Shown: piece after piece, positions 37,111 to 48,774 of the stretch
How the letters are laid out: each line of letters begins with the position of its first letter
Position numbering within the stretch: the first letter of the stretch is position 1
Source of the DNA: Mytilus trossulus
Taxonomy: Eukaryota; Mollusca; Bivalvia; Mytilida; Mytilidae
Direction of reading: 5' to 3'
Length of the DNA: 64,000 nucleotides
Assembly: GCF_036588685.1 (NCBI RefSeq)
Contig: NC_086379.1
Span: 21,003,862-21,067,861, forward strand
Notes under the pieces: model-generated
Database searches by the model: none
The model's input: the letters and a program-made list of their open reading frames with translations, nothing else
What the model was told of the DNA's origin: nothing
Translations under genes and position numbers: made by a program

Positions 37111-38182
37111 CAGTACAACATAATAACGAACTACAAAAATCAGGTAGGCAAGAAATAAAAGTGGACGTGGCCCGTTTATGAATAAGAGTTTTGTTCTGGC
37201 GTAGAATGGTGTGTCTTCCTTCGGACTGGTATCGTTTGTACTTACACTTTTATCTGACACAAGTGTGACAGTCTAGTACAACGTATAGGTTTTAATTCAT
37301 ATCACACTATGATCTTCTCGTCCAAAATAGGCATTTAAAGTGTCAACTGCCTTGGATTACTGATGATACCTTTTTGACTGTACAAGATTCGCATTTCGAC
37401 TACAAAAATTTCTTCAATGATGAACCCCAGCCTAAAGTTTTTGAAAAAAACTGACAGTTTAATATGCAGACGTTGAGTAACAAAACAAATGGACCCAAAG
37501 TTTAGCCAAATTCGCATAATGAAGAAGAAATGTCCATGTCCAAAACATATTTTAAAAACATTTTTAAAACTTTATTGTTCCTATTCTTTTCTAAGAAAGG
37601 TAAGATTACTAATACAATACTAGTATGCTCTACAATTGTTACGAATAAAAACAATCCAAGTGAGTTCAACCTAGCATTTTCATCTTTTTTTGGTTAAAAA
37701 AGATTTACCACTGCTTTCGCAGCCTATTTTGATTCATTATAGTGGTTCATAGGATACCAATTTTCGTTGATTTCGTGGGTACCGGTTATTCAACTAAGTT
37801 CTTATTATCTACAGGCTTGTATGTAGACTTTGACAAAACCACGAAATGAAATACCACGAAAATGCTAGTTTTTTTTGTAATGACAGTTTTATTTTAGATT
37901 TCGATTTTTGTTACACTGTTTAAAACGTTGAGATAAGAAATAATTTTATCTATGACGACCCGTTCAATACAGTCATTGTTAAAGTCATAAGAAACGAGGG
38001 ACCGGTGAAAAATTATGTTCTTCCAATTCTTGAACCAATGCATACACACATCATAAACTTAGTCTTCTGTGCACGAATTTTTAATTTTTTCGTGTAAATT
38101 TCGTATAATCGTCAATTTTTTTTTCAATCGGTCAGTGTTGTTGTGAAAATATGGCAGGTAATTAAAGTTCGTGTTTTCTATT

Positions 38183-38188
38183 TTTATT
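38183..38188 (-). promoter_or_regulatory. poly(A) signal of chimeric gene B/C
   Basis: AATAAA on the minus strand lies 45 bases downstream of the exon 5 stop at 38233. Confidence 0.55.
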
Positions 38189-38232
38189 TTTGGTAGATCA
38201 AAAATCATCTTAGATTCAATATTGAGCTAGAA

Positions 38233-41200
38233 TTAAGGAGCTCCAATATTGAATTTGTGATGCTCGCATAGAGTTGTACCATATTCGGTGAGCATATTGT
38301 CGATAGCAGATGCGTGTTGCTTTTCTCCACACTGTTTGAACATCGAAGCACAGATTTTCAGGCCGTTTACAAACCTGTAATCAAAAATAAAACATTGCCT
38401 ATGGATGTTACCAGTACATATGCATTTAATCAGAAAACTCTGTGATTTGAATTTATTGGTTTGTCATGCAGTTATCTTTAATGAAAGACAAATTTGAGTA
38501 TCACATAGGTAGACACTAATTATGATTTTCGTTTTGTCAGGGCTTGGATTAAATCAAATCATAGTACAATAAACGCATGCTCCAAAAAGGACATGCTGCT
38601 GTTTCAGATTATGATCTCGAGGTACTCATTTTTGTTTAAAACATAGCCGTACTTAAAACATATATTTGTATACTCCACACATGTGTTCCTGGTAGCTGCA
38701 ATTACTTTAAAACAAAACAATAAAGTAAACACAAAGAATAGTGCTATCATGAAAATTGAAAACTGAAAAGAACGGATCATATAGTGTCTTTTAAGTCATA
38801 ATAAAAATAATGTGCCACTAAATACGTTTTTAATTAACAATTTTTAATTGTTAAAATATAAATTTGACCGCCCATTATTGAAATAAAACGCTAATTGCCA
38901 ATAATAAAACTTACCCACACGTATTTGGATTATAGCTTGTAAAAGAATCTCGGACACATTCCGCGAATCTAGATCTGAACTCTGGTGCATTGTAGCATGT
39001 TGTTAAACCTTGAATGTCTGAAATGTAAATAGCATTATATTGATTACTAGTAATTGGCGCTAAATATATAGTTAACAATGATAAGACACTGCTTAAATCT
39101 ATATCGAAGCCCTACGTTAGTTTTCATACACCCTAAGGATGACGAAACAATCCCACAAAGATATAAAGCATTCTCATGTTCAACCCGAGTCTTTGCATGG
39201 TTCCTACAAACACCACGTACAATAACAGACAAGCAGCAATCACCAGGTATTTAACTTGAAAATTTGACAATAGGAGATTAAGTGGATTGGCTTAGAGATT
39301 GGAAACATATTTATCTCTGATGACTCTATGTTTTTGGTATTTTCTCATTCTTTCCTGATATAAACTTTTTTTTTATCTTGTCTTTATTTCTGAATATTTA
39401 CTTGTTCCACTATTCTGAGCTTAAAAAATCGAAATTTAAGTCTGATCTAAAGGTCCTTTTTGATCACTGGAAACCTATCAACAGATAAGAAACCATATAT
39501 TTCTATACAAAATTAATCAAAAGTAGTCATTGCATATAAAACACTTGATACCAACATTCAGTATTCAATTAGTTAAATCTTTGCTATCTATGAACATGCT
39601 GAAAACATAACATAAAGCGTGATGCATAGCGAATAACTTGCACAGCAAGTTTTTTTGCAGTATGCATCACATTTTTATGTTATTTCGAACAGACAGAAAT
39701 TTTTTTACAATGATTGCTCATAATTTAATTCGTTTTCAAGGAAAAAACGGAGAAAAATGTTGTTGACGTCACGGTTACATTATTAGACAATAAAATTAAA
39801 GTTATCATTATTTTCGACTTCAGTTAAATTCAAGTAGCCATAATTGTTTGAAAAATGTCACCAAAATCTGTTGGATAGCTCATCCACTGTACCGTGACCT
39901 AAACATGAAAATATAAATGTCATAGACTGTAAACAAAATCGCCGATGCCTCACAACAACAATAAATTCAATAAGAAAGAAAAGCAAATATAAAATATTTA
40001 ACAGATAAAAACAAGTGTGCATGTACAAACATGCCAAAGTCTTAATGAGTCGTTAGAAATTACTGTAACTTTATCTACTACAGGTTTAGTCTACTGAATA
40101 AATAAAGGCAACAGCAGTATAACTCTAATATCTAATGCAAATGATAGACAAAACTTTGTTTGTACTCAACACAAACAGCTCTTTCCATTTCAGTCATAAG
40201 ATCAGTCACATAATCCATCATTTTACACTTTTTCGCTTGCCTTTTTACAGACGGATTTGTTCTACATTATGAAATATCAACGTAAAAATCTGAAGAATGG
40301 AAGATGTTATATAAAATATTAAAAATGAACTTATTTTTGCAGATATCACATTTAACCCTTTGTTCCCAAATTCGCGGCAATTTATTTCTCGCGATTTTTT
40401 AAAGTTTCTTGATGATTTTATCGGGATGATGTAAGTTTTACACAATCGCAACGTTTCATATACGCTTTATTTTGTCTACTCGGGGACACTCTCCACAATT
40501 AGTTGATTTACAATATAAGAATAATTTTCTACCTCAATACTTGTCTTATTGAAAACTGTAATATTTTGATGGACACATAGTAAGTTACATACATGTGTAT
40601 GATCAAATATAATCAAATCTTAAAAATGAGATAGTTTTGGTATTTTATCGTTTATATTGAAACCATCAAGATTAAAGTTCATAATAATCTGAAATTGAAA
40701 ATGCTAGTACATTTATAAATTTCTACGACTGAACATGATTTACATGCCGATGAATCTTTAGTTTGTGATAAGTCAAGGTACATATAAAGGTATGAAGATA
40801 GTAAAAAACAGCATATAGTCCAGTCAATCTAGCTTAAAATAGACCCTAACCCGAAAGTAATTGCAACAGAAGGTTTTTAAGTTTTAATCTTAAGCATTAT
40901 ATCCCGAATATACACAAAGAAAAGTTCCATAAAATCTAACTTGATGAAGACTAAAAAATTCACCATTTAAAATTCCTAGGGATATTTGCATTAAAAAGAG
41001 AGATAACTCTAGAAAAAAAGGCAGAAATATCTTTACCGCTTCTATTCATCAGAATGTATTGATTATTGATCTTTTAGCGGTCTTGAGAGTATCACAAACA
41101 ACTCTAAAGGTGTTTTCATATATTTTATCAAGATTTAATTTGGATTTCGTAATTCGTTAGTTGACCATTTATTGAATTTTTCAACATGTCACGGAAAAGA

Positions 41201-44200
41201 ATCTCAAATTTAATAAAAATAATAAAGCATGCATTCTTCTTTTTGTGGTTTAAAGTGTCTTTAGATAAGTAAGCTGCTAAAATAATATAATATACAGGTA
41301 TAAACAAATTTACACATTATATTTTCAAAATGGTTACAATGCTTCAAATTTGCAATTTCGTAAATGAAAAAAACACGAAAAAATAAAACTACCCATCACA
41401 CTTCGGTTTTGTACATTTCATGAGCTGGAGACTATATAATTTAGTCAAACAAAAACTTAAAAGCCCATCAAAGTATCATATTTATATAAATTTCAAGAAA
41501 AACAACCAAAACCTGACCAAAAAAAAGACTCATTTTTAAAAGAGTTATCTCCCCTTCCAGAGGAAATTAAAAATACTGATTTTGAGTTTTCCTCAAGTAA
41601 GATTTTATTGGGCTTTTTTTCTGTGAATATAAAGGAAATAATGCCATAGATTAGAATTAAAACATTGAAACATCGGAATGCTGGATAACATTCTCTCGGA
41701 ACACACAAGGATGTACCTGCAACTGTATAATAAATTTTCATCAGAACATTTACTAGTTTGTCATCACTCATGTTCAATTCTTGCACGTGGCTGGTGAAAT
41801 TCGACACCAATCGTCTAGGATTGCGAGATTTCACATCAAAGGTCGATGGTTCTCTTCGGTCATTCTGGCTTCGCCCGTTAATAAACACAGACCAAGTTAA
41901 AGAGCACAATACTATCGAAACACTGACTAATCAATCAACCATGCTAGAAAATTCGGTAACTTGTTAATGTAGAATTGTAATGATGCTGATACATTATCTG
42001 ATATTCGTGGAATAGAATAAGTGGTACAGGTTAAGCCGTAAAAGGAGTGTCTACGGGAAGTTTTGAGCGGTTGAACCACTCGGGGATGTAACTTTCCCCA
42101 GCCGTGTCATTGACCAAGTATGAAATCAGCAACAGGAAACAAATTCGCACCTTGGACAATTGTATACCCTTTTTATCAGTATCAGACAGTATAATTTTAG
42201 CGGTACTATTTCTGTTTCATGATGAGCATAAAAAACATACAATACTTACTTGTCAAGTGGGATCTATGTCTTCAATCGTTATATTTAAGAATATTAACAA
42301 TCATGAAGTACGACATTACCATCCCCAATTGGTTTGTCAAGCCTTTTTGAAATGAAGGAACGGTATATTTGAAAACATCTCGAATTAAGACCCCGATATT
42401 TAGTTTTCATGTTTGCCAACCACTCCGTTTATGCTTGTGTTCTACGCAAATATTATTCATGGAAAGCCAACGAGTTATTTGTCCATTTATTATAATAGAA
42501 GCCAGATTTAAAGAGATGACAATGTAAACCTAGACAAAGGAACATTGAGATGGTGTATCAGGTGTGTGTGGTGTGTCAGGTGTGTGTGGTGTGTCAACAC
42601 TACACAATGATAGGGAGAGCAAATATAAGCACAACATATTAAAGCGCAAGAAATCAGCCTATGTATATATGTTCAATAACTAACGCCTTTGCAATTCAAT
42701 AAATACCTAAGTATACAGATATATCATGATTTGGTGGTGTTTGTTAAATGACTTCTGGTATATATTTCATGTTTAGGACGAACACATATTTTCAGAAAAT
42801 ACAAAAGGTACTTATTGTAAGGTTTTGGTAAAATAGGACATTGTGGAGCGAAACATCTATGTTCGACGAGAGATACAATTATTGACAAATATCAAGTTTG
42901 CCATGAAAAATATGGTACATGATAAACGAAGAACTTGTCCTCTGAAATGGCAGCAACATTTAATAGTTGCGTCAATATTTCATGAATGTTCCAAAATCAA
43001 AACAGGATATTTCTCATTCCAACCTATATTTTTAATTATTGAAGAGCTTGCAAGTTTTGTATTATTTAAACTTGAATTAAGAATGTACTCAGGTCAGGTT
43101 TAGGAATTTGTGTCGGATGTCACCATCGGACTTTACCGCCGAAAAGATCAATTTAAGTTCCGGAATGTGTTATTTCACCAAATAATATCCTGTTTTTTAC
43201 GATATACATTTAACGTGAAACTGTACTTATGTATCCCGTCATACTTTGAACCACACAATTATTTTATTTATTATTATTACTGTAACTGTTAAGTCTGTTT
43301 TTGTTAGATCTACTTTACGTGACTCTGCATATATGTATGCCGTCATACTTTGAACGACAAAATTATTTGTATGTCTACCTGTGCGAATTTCAAACGCGAC
43401 ATTTTACACCTGTACTGAAAACTTCCCATCCTTTATGGGTAGACTTTACATAAATAAATCAAGTCGTATAAGAAAAGCAAAATGAGTATGTTAAATTTGA
43501 TGTATGCCTTTTTGTGCTTCTTCGTTACATTCATTGTTTTTATAGTAATATTAAAATGATAACACAATATTGACTGCTGTACCCCATTTTTTGACATTTT
43601 CACTCTTTGAGTATATATATGTTTGTTTTGTTCATGCATCGTTGACAATGTAATGGCATTTGATGCGACTGTCATAGAAGTGAGAGGTTTAGCTAGCTAT
43701 AAAACCAAGCCTGTACCAAGTCAGAAATATGACAGTTGTTATACATTCGTTTGATGTGTTTGGACTTTTGAATTTGCCTTTTGATTTTGGACTTTCCTTT
43801 TTGAATTTCCAAGGCACAGACGAAATGAAGGATTACAAAACCAACAGCATCTTACTTGTTGAAACGAGTTTGATCTGAACGTTTTATGGTGAAGATGAGC
43901 ATGCAATTTTTTTTATATAAAAAGCACGGAAAGTATGGCATTCATGAGGATAATTAAGAAATTGTGATGTGTTAATTACATATCATTATAAACAAGTGTT
44001 ATGGTATTTAATAAACATGCTGTGATTATCATAAATGCCAGCACTTTTTTATCCTTTATTTGTCTCATTTGTTTTAATAACAAAGTTTTCAAGTGTTAAC
44101 TTGTCTTAGTATACTAACTACAAGGCATCGACCCAGTGGTTTAAATATTCCAAGATTATAATTTAGTACGCTAGACGCACGTTTCGTCTGTATAAGACTC

Positions 44201-47200
44201 ATCAGTGACGCTCATATCAACATATTTCTAAAGCCAAACAAGTACAAAGTTAAAGAGCATTAACTATTCAGTGTGTTTGTTATTTTACCTGGTTCATTTA
44301 ACAAATTTCATATAAGTTTGGACTATATCCCGGATACTACATGTACCAGTAATATGTCAATCATAGTGGTGTATGGAATTATTGAAAGGTGTACATGTCT
44401 GTATGTCTGACATGGTTCATCTGACCGTGACACCATTTTCATACAAATTTGATGATGTTAAGTGTATGTGGTACTAGTAGGAACAACTTTTTTCTACATA
44501 CTTTCAACACTAATCGAATTATTGGACGAAAACAGTGCTCTCTAGTGATGAGTCAAACCACAATAATACATTATTATTGAATTTCAAAGTAACAAAGGCC
44601 GTTTATATTTGCACTAGTATTAAAAACCTGACTATGAGAAGGGAATCAACATAAGCAAACGTGATACATCAACTAAGATAGTTTACTAATTAATTCGTTG
44701 GATGGTGATAAAAATGTTTTTGTATTTATGGTAGATATTCGTCAAATATTTAGAATTATGAAGTCAAAGTTTACGGGAACCTGTGTGATGTTATGTAATG
44801 GCGGACAAATTTGCATACAAGTGTAAATACGTCTATTCGGATATCAAATTTCTTTTCTGTTTACTATTTGCTACTGTGACAGTACCATACGGGCATGGAC
44901 ATATATAAACTCAACATTATGATTTGTTTCGATTATCTAATGCAAATGATATACAAACCTTTTTTATACTCAACACAAACAGCTCTTTCTATTTCAGCCA
45001 TCATTTTAGTAACAAAATCCATCTCCTTACACTTTTCCGCCTCCTTACACACCGATTTGGACTTCAAATGGCTGCAAATGCAACATACAATATTAACATA
45101 TAAATCTATAGAATATGAGAGCTCCTCCTTGATTCTGTTACTTAACTTAATTTTACGGATACTTTCTTTCGAGTTTATCCATTTTGAGCCGACTTCACGA
45201 ATAACTTTGTCCTCAAATTTCTTATTTCTTCAAATTTTTAAACATTTGATTTATTTTCGTACTCACGAAAGTCACGAACAAAAATCGCTTGAAAATGAGT
45301 GGTCTCACAGAAATTGTAATCTTCTACTTTCATATCAGTCTGTTGTAGAAAACTGTTATACTACGTATGTTAACCTGGTGGTCAATTATCGTTGATGTTT
45401 GATTTCTTGCTCATTTACGTATACCACACATATTTTTTAATTTATTGCTTCAAACTCATTTTTTTTTATCCGAAGTTAAGATACGATTTTGCATATTGAT
45501 ACTTACAATTTCAATATTCTTCTTAGTATAATTCACAGAAAAAGAAAGCATATCTAATATTGACACAAAACATGTTTTAATTGCTCTTTTTAACAGTTAA
45601 CCAATGCTTGTAAAACATTATTTGAAGTTTAAACACACAGGTAAACATTTAGTCAACAAAAAAATTGTGACAAGATCTTGCAATATTTATATAGTTACAA
45701 GTAAAGTTGTATTCTTCCTACGCAGGGATTTAAACTCATTCTATTGAGATATCGAGACTTCATTTTAACTATTTAATTACAGAAATATACACCTACTGGC
45801 ATAGCTCTTCAACTGTTTCTTCGCTGACATCTTTTAAAATATCGCCAGCATAGAAGAAGTTTCGAATATCCAGAAATCTGTAAGAACAACTAAACACTGG
45901 ATAGCATTCTCTCGGAACAGACCATGATGTTCCTGAAACTATAATATTTTTTTGAAAATTCTTTAAACTATCAATACTGAGGTAATGAGGTGAAATCCCG
46001 CAAGGGGCAGTTGTGCTCGCCTCATTCTATCTTAATTGACTTGAATTGTCAGGTTATCTCTCAGGTGACGACTGTTTCCTCAACCAGTATAAACTGACAG
46101 CAACGAAATAGCAAAATACAGTATTGAAATCGGCTTTAAACACTGATCCATCAAATTAGAAAATTCGATATCTTGTTAACGATGTTTTTTAAGACGATAT
46201 ATATGTATAAGTTATCTGACATGATCACAATGTAAAAACTCATCAAGACTACCTGACATATGATTTGTATCACGAGACTCGTATGGTCAATAATAGACTC
46301 TTCATTGACTCTCGAATCAAAATACAAAGTAGACCTTATAAAAAACCCCGATATAATAGGGAATTTAAACCCACAAAATTAAAAAGTTGTGCCAAATGTG
46401 ACCAATAACTAGTGGTAGAAAAACCGTGTATTAATAGACATTCATCAATCTTTCGACAGTTTATAGAAAAAGAGCATATAAATGATATGTTTTGCTTGTT
46501 ACTGGACTGATTTTGTTACGTCTTCATTTAACTTTTACTTTTATTTAATTATATTTTGAAATATTAACAGATCTTCAATACGAAATCACAATCGGCGCTC
46601 GGTGTGCAAGAAAAAAGGCATAATTTATATGAATTTTACTTAAACAAAGATTTTTACCACTGTTATTATACATGGAATTCAGATTGGCATGTGCATATTA
46701 CTCCGTTTAATCCAGCGTTCTACGTTATCTGTGTTTATGGCAGGCGGAACAGGCATTTAAATTATAATACAAGCCTTAATAACATTACAGGTACCAATTT
46801 TATTGCACCAGATACGCATTTCGACATTACATGTCTCTTCAGTGATGCTCGTTGCCAAAATATTTGAAATCCAAAGCTTATATAAAAGATGAAGAGATAT
46901 AATCCAAAAGGTCCAAAAAGTATAGCCTAGCCAAATCCTTGAAAGGAATCAGAGCTTTGCATGGGGGAGATACATTCCTTAATTTATAATAATTTCTAAT
47001 ATTTTGTAACAGCAAATTTTAAATTAAAATTTGCTGTTACAAAATATTACAAACATATTCATGCCAGTACCGAAGTACTGGCTACTGGGCTGGTGATACC
47101 CTCGGGAACTAATAGTCCACCAGCAGAGGCATCGATCCAGTGGTAGTAATAACATTAACGGTACCAATTTTTTTTGCACCAGATGCACATTTGAAAGGAA

Positions 47201-47402
47201 CAGAACTAAGGTTTAGTATTATATTTATTCTATATTAAGTAAAATGAAAACTGACACAAACACGTGGTGATATGATATTGTTGCCATAAAAATATTATCA
47301 ATGCAGAAAATACAATATTGTTTACAATCAAATATTAGTACTTAGAACAAAAAATAACTTACCCGAAGCAACACCGACGAGAACGAGTATCAAGGCAAAC
47401 AT
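38233..47402 (-). CDS. secreted 12-cysteine protein, chimeric copy B/C
   Basis: Exons are 47402-47363, 45932-45797, 45071-44959 (copy B), then 39017-38915 and 38374-38233 (copy C). They total 534 bases, giving 177 residues. The first four exons have exactly the lengths of gene A's exons (40, 136, 113 and 103), and phases 1-2-1-2 agree. The leader reads MFALILVLVGVAS. All 12 cysteines of gene A are kept. The intron between the B and C parts is 5.9 kb and contains B's deleted 3' flank plus dead exons of C. Neither half is complete alone: B has no exon 4 or 5 nearby, and C has no exon 1 and broken exons 2-3. The joined transcript is therefore an inference from splice phase and intact sites. If splicing does not occur, both halves are pseudogenes. 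Confidence 0.65.
40156..40250 (-). pseudogene. dead exon 3 of copy C
   Basis: The minus strand matches exon 3 of B over most of its length (SVCKK..., ATGACTGAAATGGAAAGAGC, then AVCVEY). The spacing between the first two cysteine codons is 19 bases instead of 15, which shifts the frame. The donor is TT instead of GT (AAAG|TTTTGT against AAAG|GTTTGT). It cannot serve as a normal exon. Confidence 0.75.
41650..41716 (-). pseudogene. decayed exon 2 of copy C
   Basis: After an intact acceptor (AGTTGCAG) the frame reads GTSLCVPRECYPAFRCFN, close to exon 2 of B (VPRECYPVFSC). Similarity then stops. The remaining 30 residues, the third cysteine and the donor are not recognisable, so this is a broken exon. 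Confidence 0.7.
46997..47049. repeat. 53-bp perfect palindrome
   Basis: Two exact 26-base arms (TAATATTTTGTAACAGCAAA... and its complement) are separated by a single A. It lies in the intron between exons 1 and 2 of copy B, next to an R4 repeat, and has no counterpart in gene A's intron. Confidence 0.9.
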
Positions 47403-47459
47403 AGTTGAACTAGTCGAAACAAATTTGGTGTAAATGTGTTGTGCTGAATATAAAAATGT

Positions 47460-47485
47460 CATTTATTTATATATGTGAGCGCATA
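47460..47485 (-). promoter_or_regulatory. core promoter of copy B (TATA box)
   Basis: The minus strand reads GCGCTCACATATATAAATAA, with the TATA word at 47473-47466, 64 bases upstream of the ATG. It is nearly identical to the promoter of gene A. Confidence 0.65.
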
Positions 47486-48621
47486 ATAAGTACAATATTA
47501 ATATAAATAATTGACGAATAATAATGTGTTAATTACAGAATATAAAGTACAATAATTGTTGAGATAATTTACAACTAAATGTTCATATGTTCATTTTTTT
47601 AATATTGTATAGTAAACGCGGTGTTATAATCATAAATGTCAGCACGTTTTTTTTATCTACTTTGTCAATTTTGTATAAATACAATGATTTTCCAATCAAG
47701 CTTATCTTGCTTGGAGTTACTGACAACAATGATTTAATTTGATATAATGTTAATTTATTTGTCATGATTTTTTCCCAAAAATGTAAAAAAAGTATTTATC
47801 TTAATTTGTTTTTTTCCAGGGCTTGAAAAGTTCATAGATAAATGAACTATTTATGCCTGATATAGCCCTAAAATATATGAATTACTGTGTTTAGTTAAGA
47901 ATTTAGTAGTAAGCAAGAGTTAGATAATTAGTTTTGAAGGTCATTCTTACATACTTGTCTGTGTTTTTTTTTTGGTACAAACTAAATAACGGTTGTACAA
48001 TTGCTTCTTACAATGTTACATTTAGCAGATTTGTGCCTTACAAATTGATTGATTTTACAAAAACAATCTCTGAAACAGAAGATTTAAGCAGAAGGAGACA
48101 ATATGTATGAGTTCTTATGATAACACATAAACCGTATGCATAAGAGCGAATTCAATCTTATCAACTTTTGTCTTCGTCACTTATGATATTTAAAAAATCG
48201 TATTAGACAAAAGCAACAAAGTAAAATGAGTTGGATTAAGATGAAATACGTATACATAAAACTAGGAATGTGGTATGATTACCAATGATACAATTCTCCA
48301 CAAGATACTAATTGACGCAGACAATATCAACAACTATTCGTCATCGTACGGCCTTCAACAACGAATAAAAATCCAATACCGTATCGTCAGCTATAAAGAC
48401 TTAAGAAAAAACAATTGTTCAAACGAAAAAACTAACTGACACGGCATCAGATCCAACTATAAAAATCAGATTCATATTTCATATTTTTAATGAAATATAA
48501 ATAAAAATCATAAAAGGAAGCAAAATAAGTCTGAAATTAATCGAATAGAACAGAGAACTTGCATTGGAACGAATAAAATGCCTGGTAGGTAATGAAGTTG
48601 ATTTTCAGTGTAGATTAATTA

Positions 48622-48774
48622 AAGAATGACTGTATTTTTTTCCTGTCTATGAAAAAATGGCATACAAAATGTAATGAACACTGAATAACTCTCGTAGTAT
48701 GTTATTTTAAAGTGTGCACCACATTTTATAAATATGTAATATCGAATCGATAGATAAACATATTACAGTCGTTA
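48622..48774. repeat. near-palindromic MITE family
   Basis: The left end GAATGACTGTATTTTTTT and right end ATATTACAGTCGTTA are inverted. The middle carries CACTGAATAAC and its complement-like GTTATTTTAAAGTGTGCACC. Shorter or half copies: 27488-27590, 31840-31950, 35571-35700 and 39585-39725. It is non-coding. Confidence 0.6.

Larger units (their letters stand above)
31576..38182. other. gene-free stretch upstream of copy D
   Basis: It holds near-palindromic MITE copies (about 31840-31950 and 35571-35700), an ACACCAT array inside a 23-bp inverted repeat (32148-32604), palindromic GCAAA repeats (32612-32692 and 33565-33645), a 141-bp tandem duplication (33948-34229), two R6 pieces (34310-34755), a copy of 17.2-17.55 kb at 36590-36900, R1 (36905-37110), and a 'TTCGTGG' palindromic repeat near 37740-37870. 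No coding exon was recognised. Confidence 0.5.
39018..44958 (-). other. long intron of B/C holding remains of copy C
   Basis: From right to left it holds B's 3' flank (44.27-44.74 kb, matching 21.43-21.78 kb), an R4 fragment (44145-44220), the 5' flank of copy C (43.94-44.06 kb, matching sequence just upstream of exon 1 in A), R5 reverse (43600-43815) where C's exon 1 should be, a short GGTGTGT duplication (42545-42596), dead exons of C (about 41.65-41.72 and 40.16-40.25 kb), and a near-palindromic MITE (about 39585-39725). Confidence 0.55.

Noticed and set aside
41493-41909. 138-codon minus-strand frame as a gene
   Set aside because: Only the short VPRECYP segment is meaningful (decayed exon 2 of copy C). 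The rest is intron read-through.
44895-45395. 166-codon plus-strand frame
   Set aside because: It overlaps exon 3 of copy B on the other strand and has no recognisable motif. The minus-strand exon has conserved splice sites and cysteine codons.
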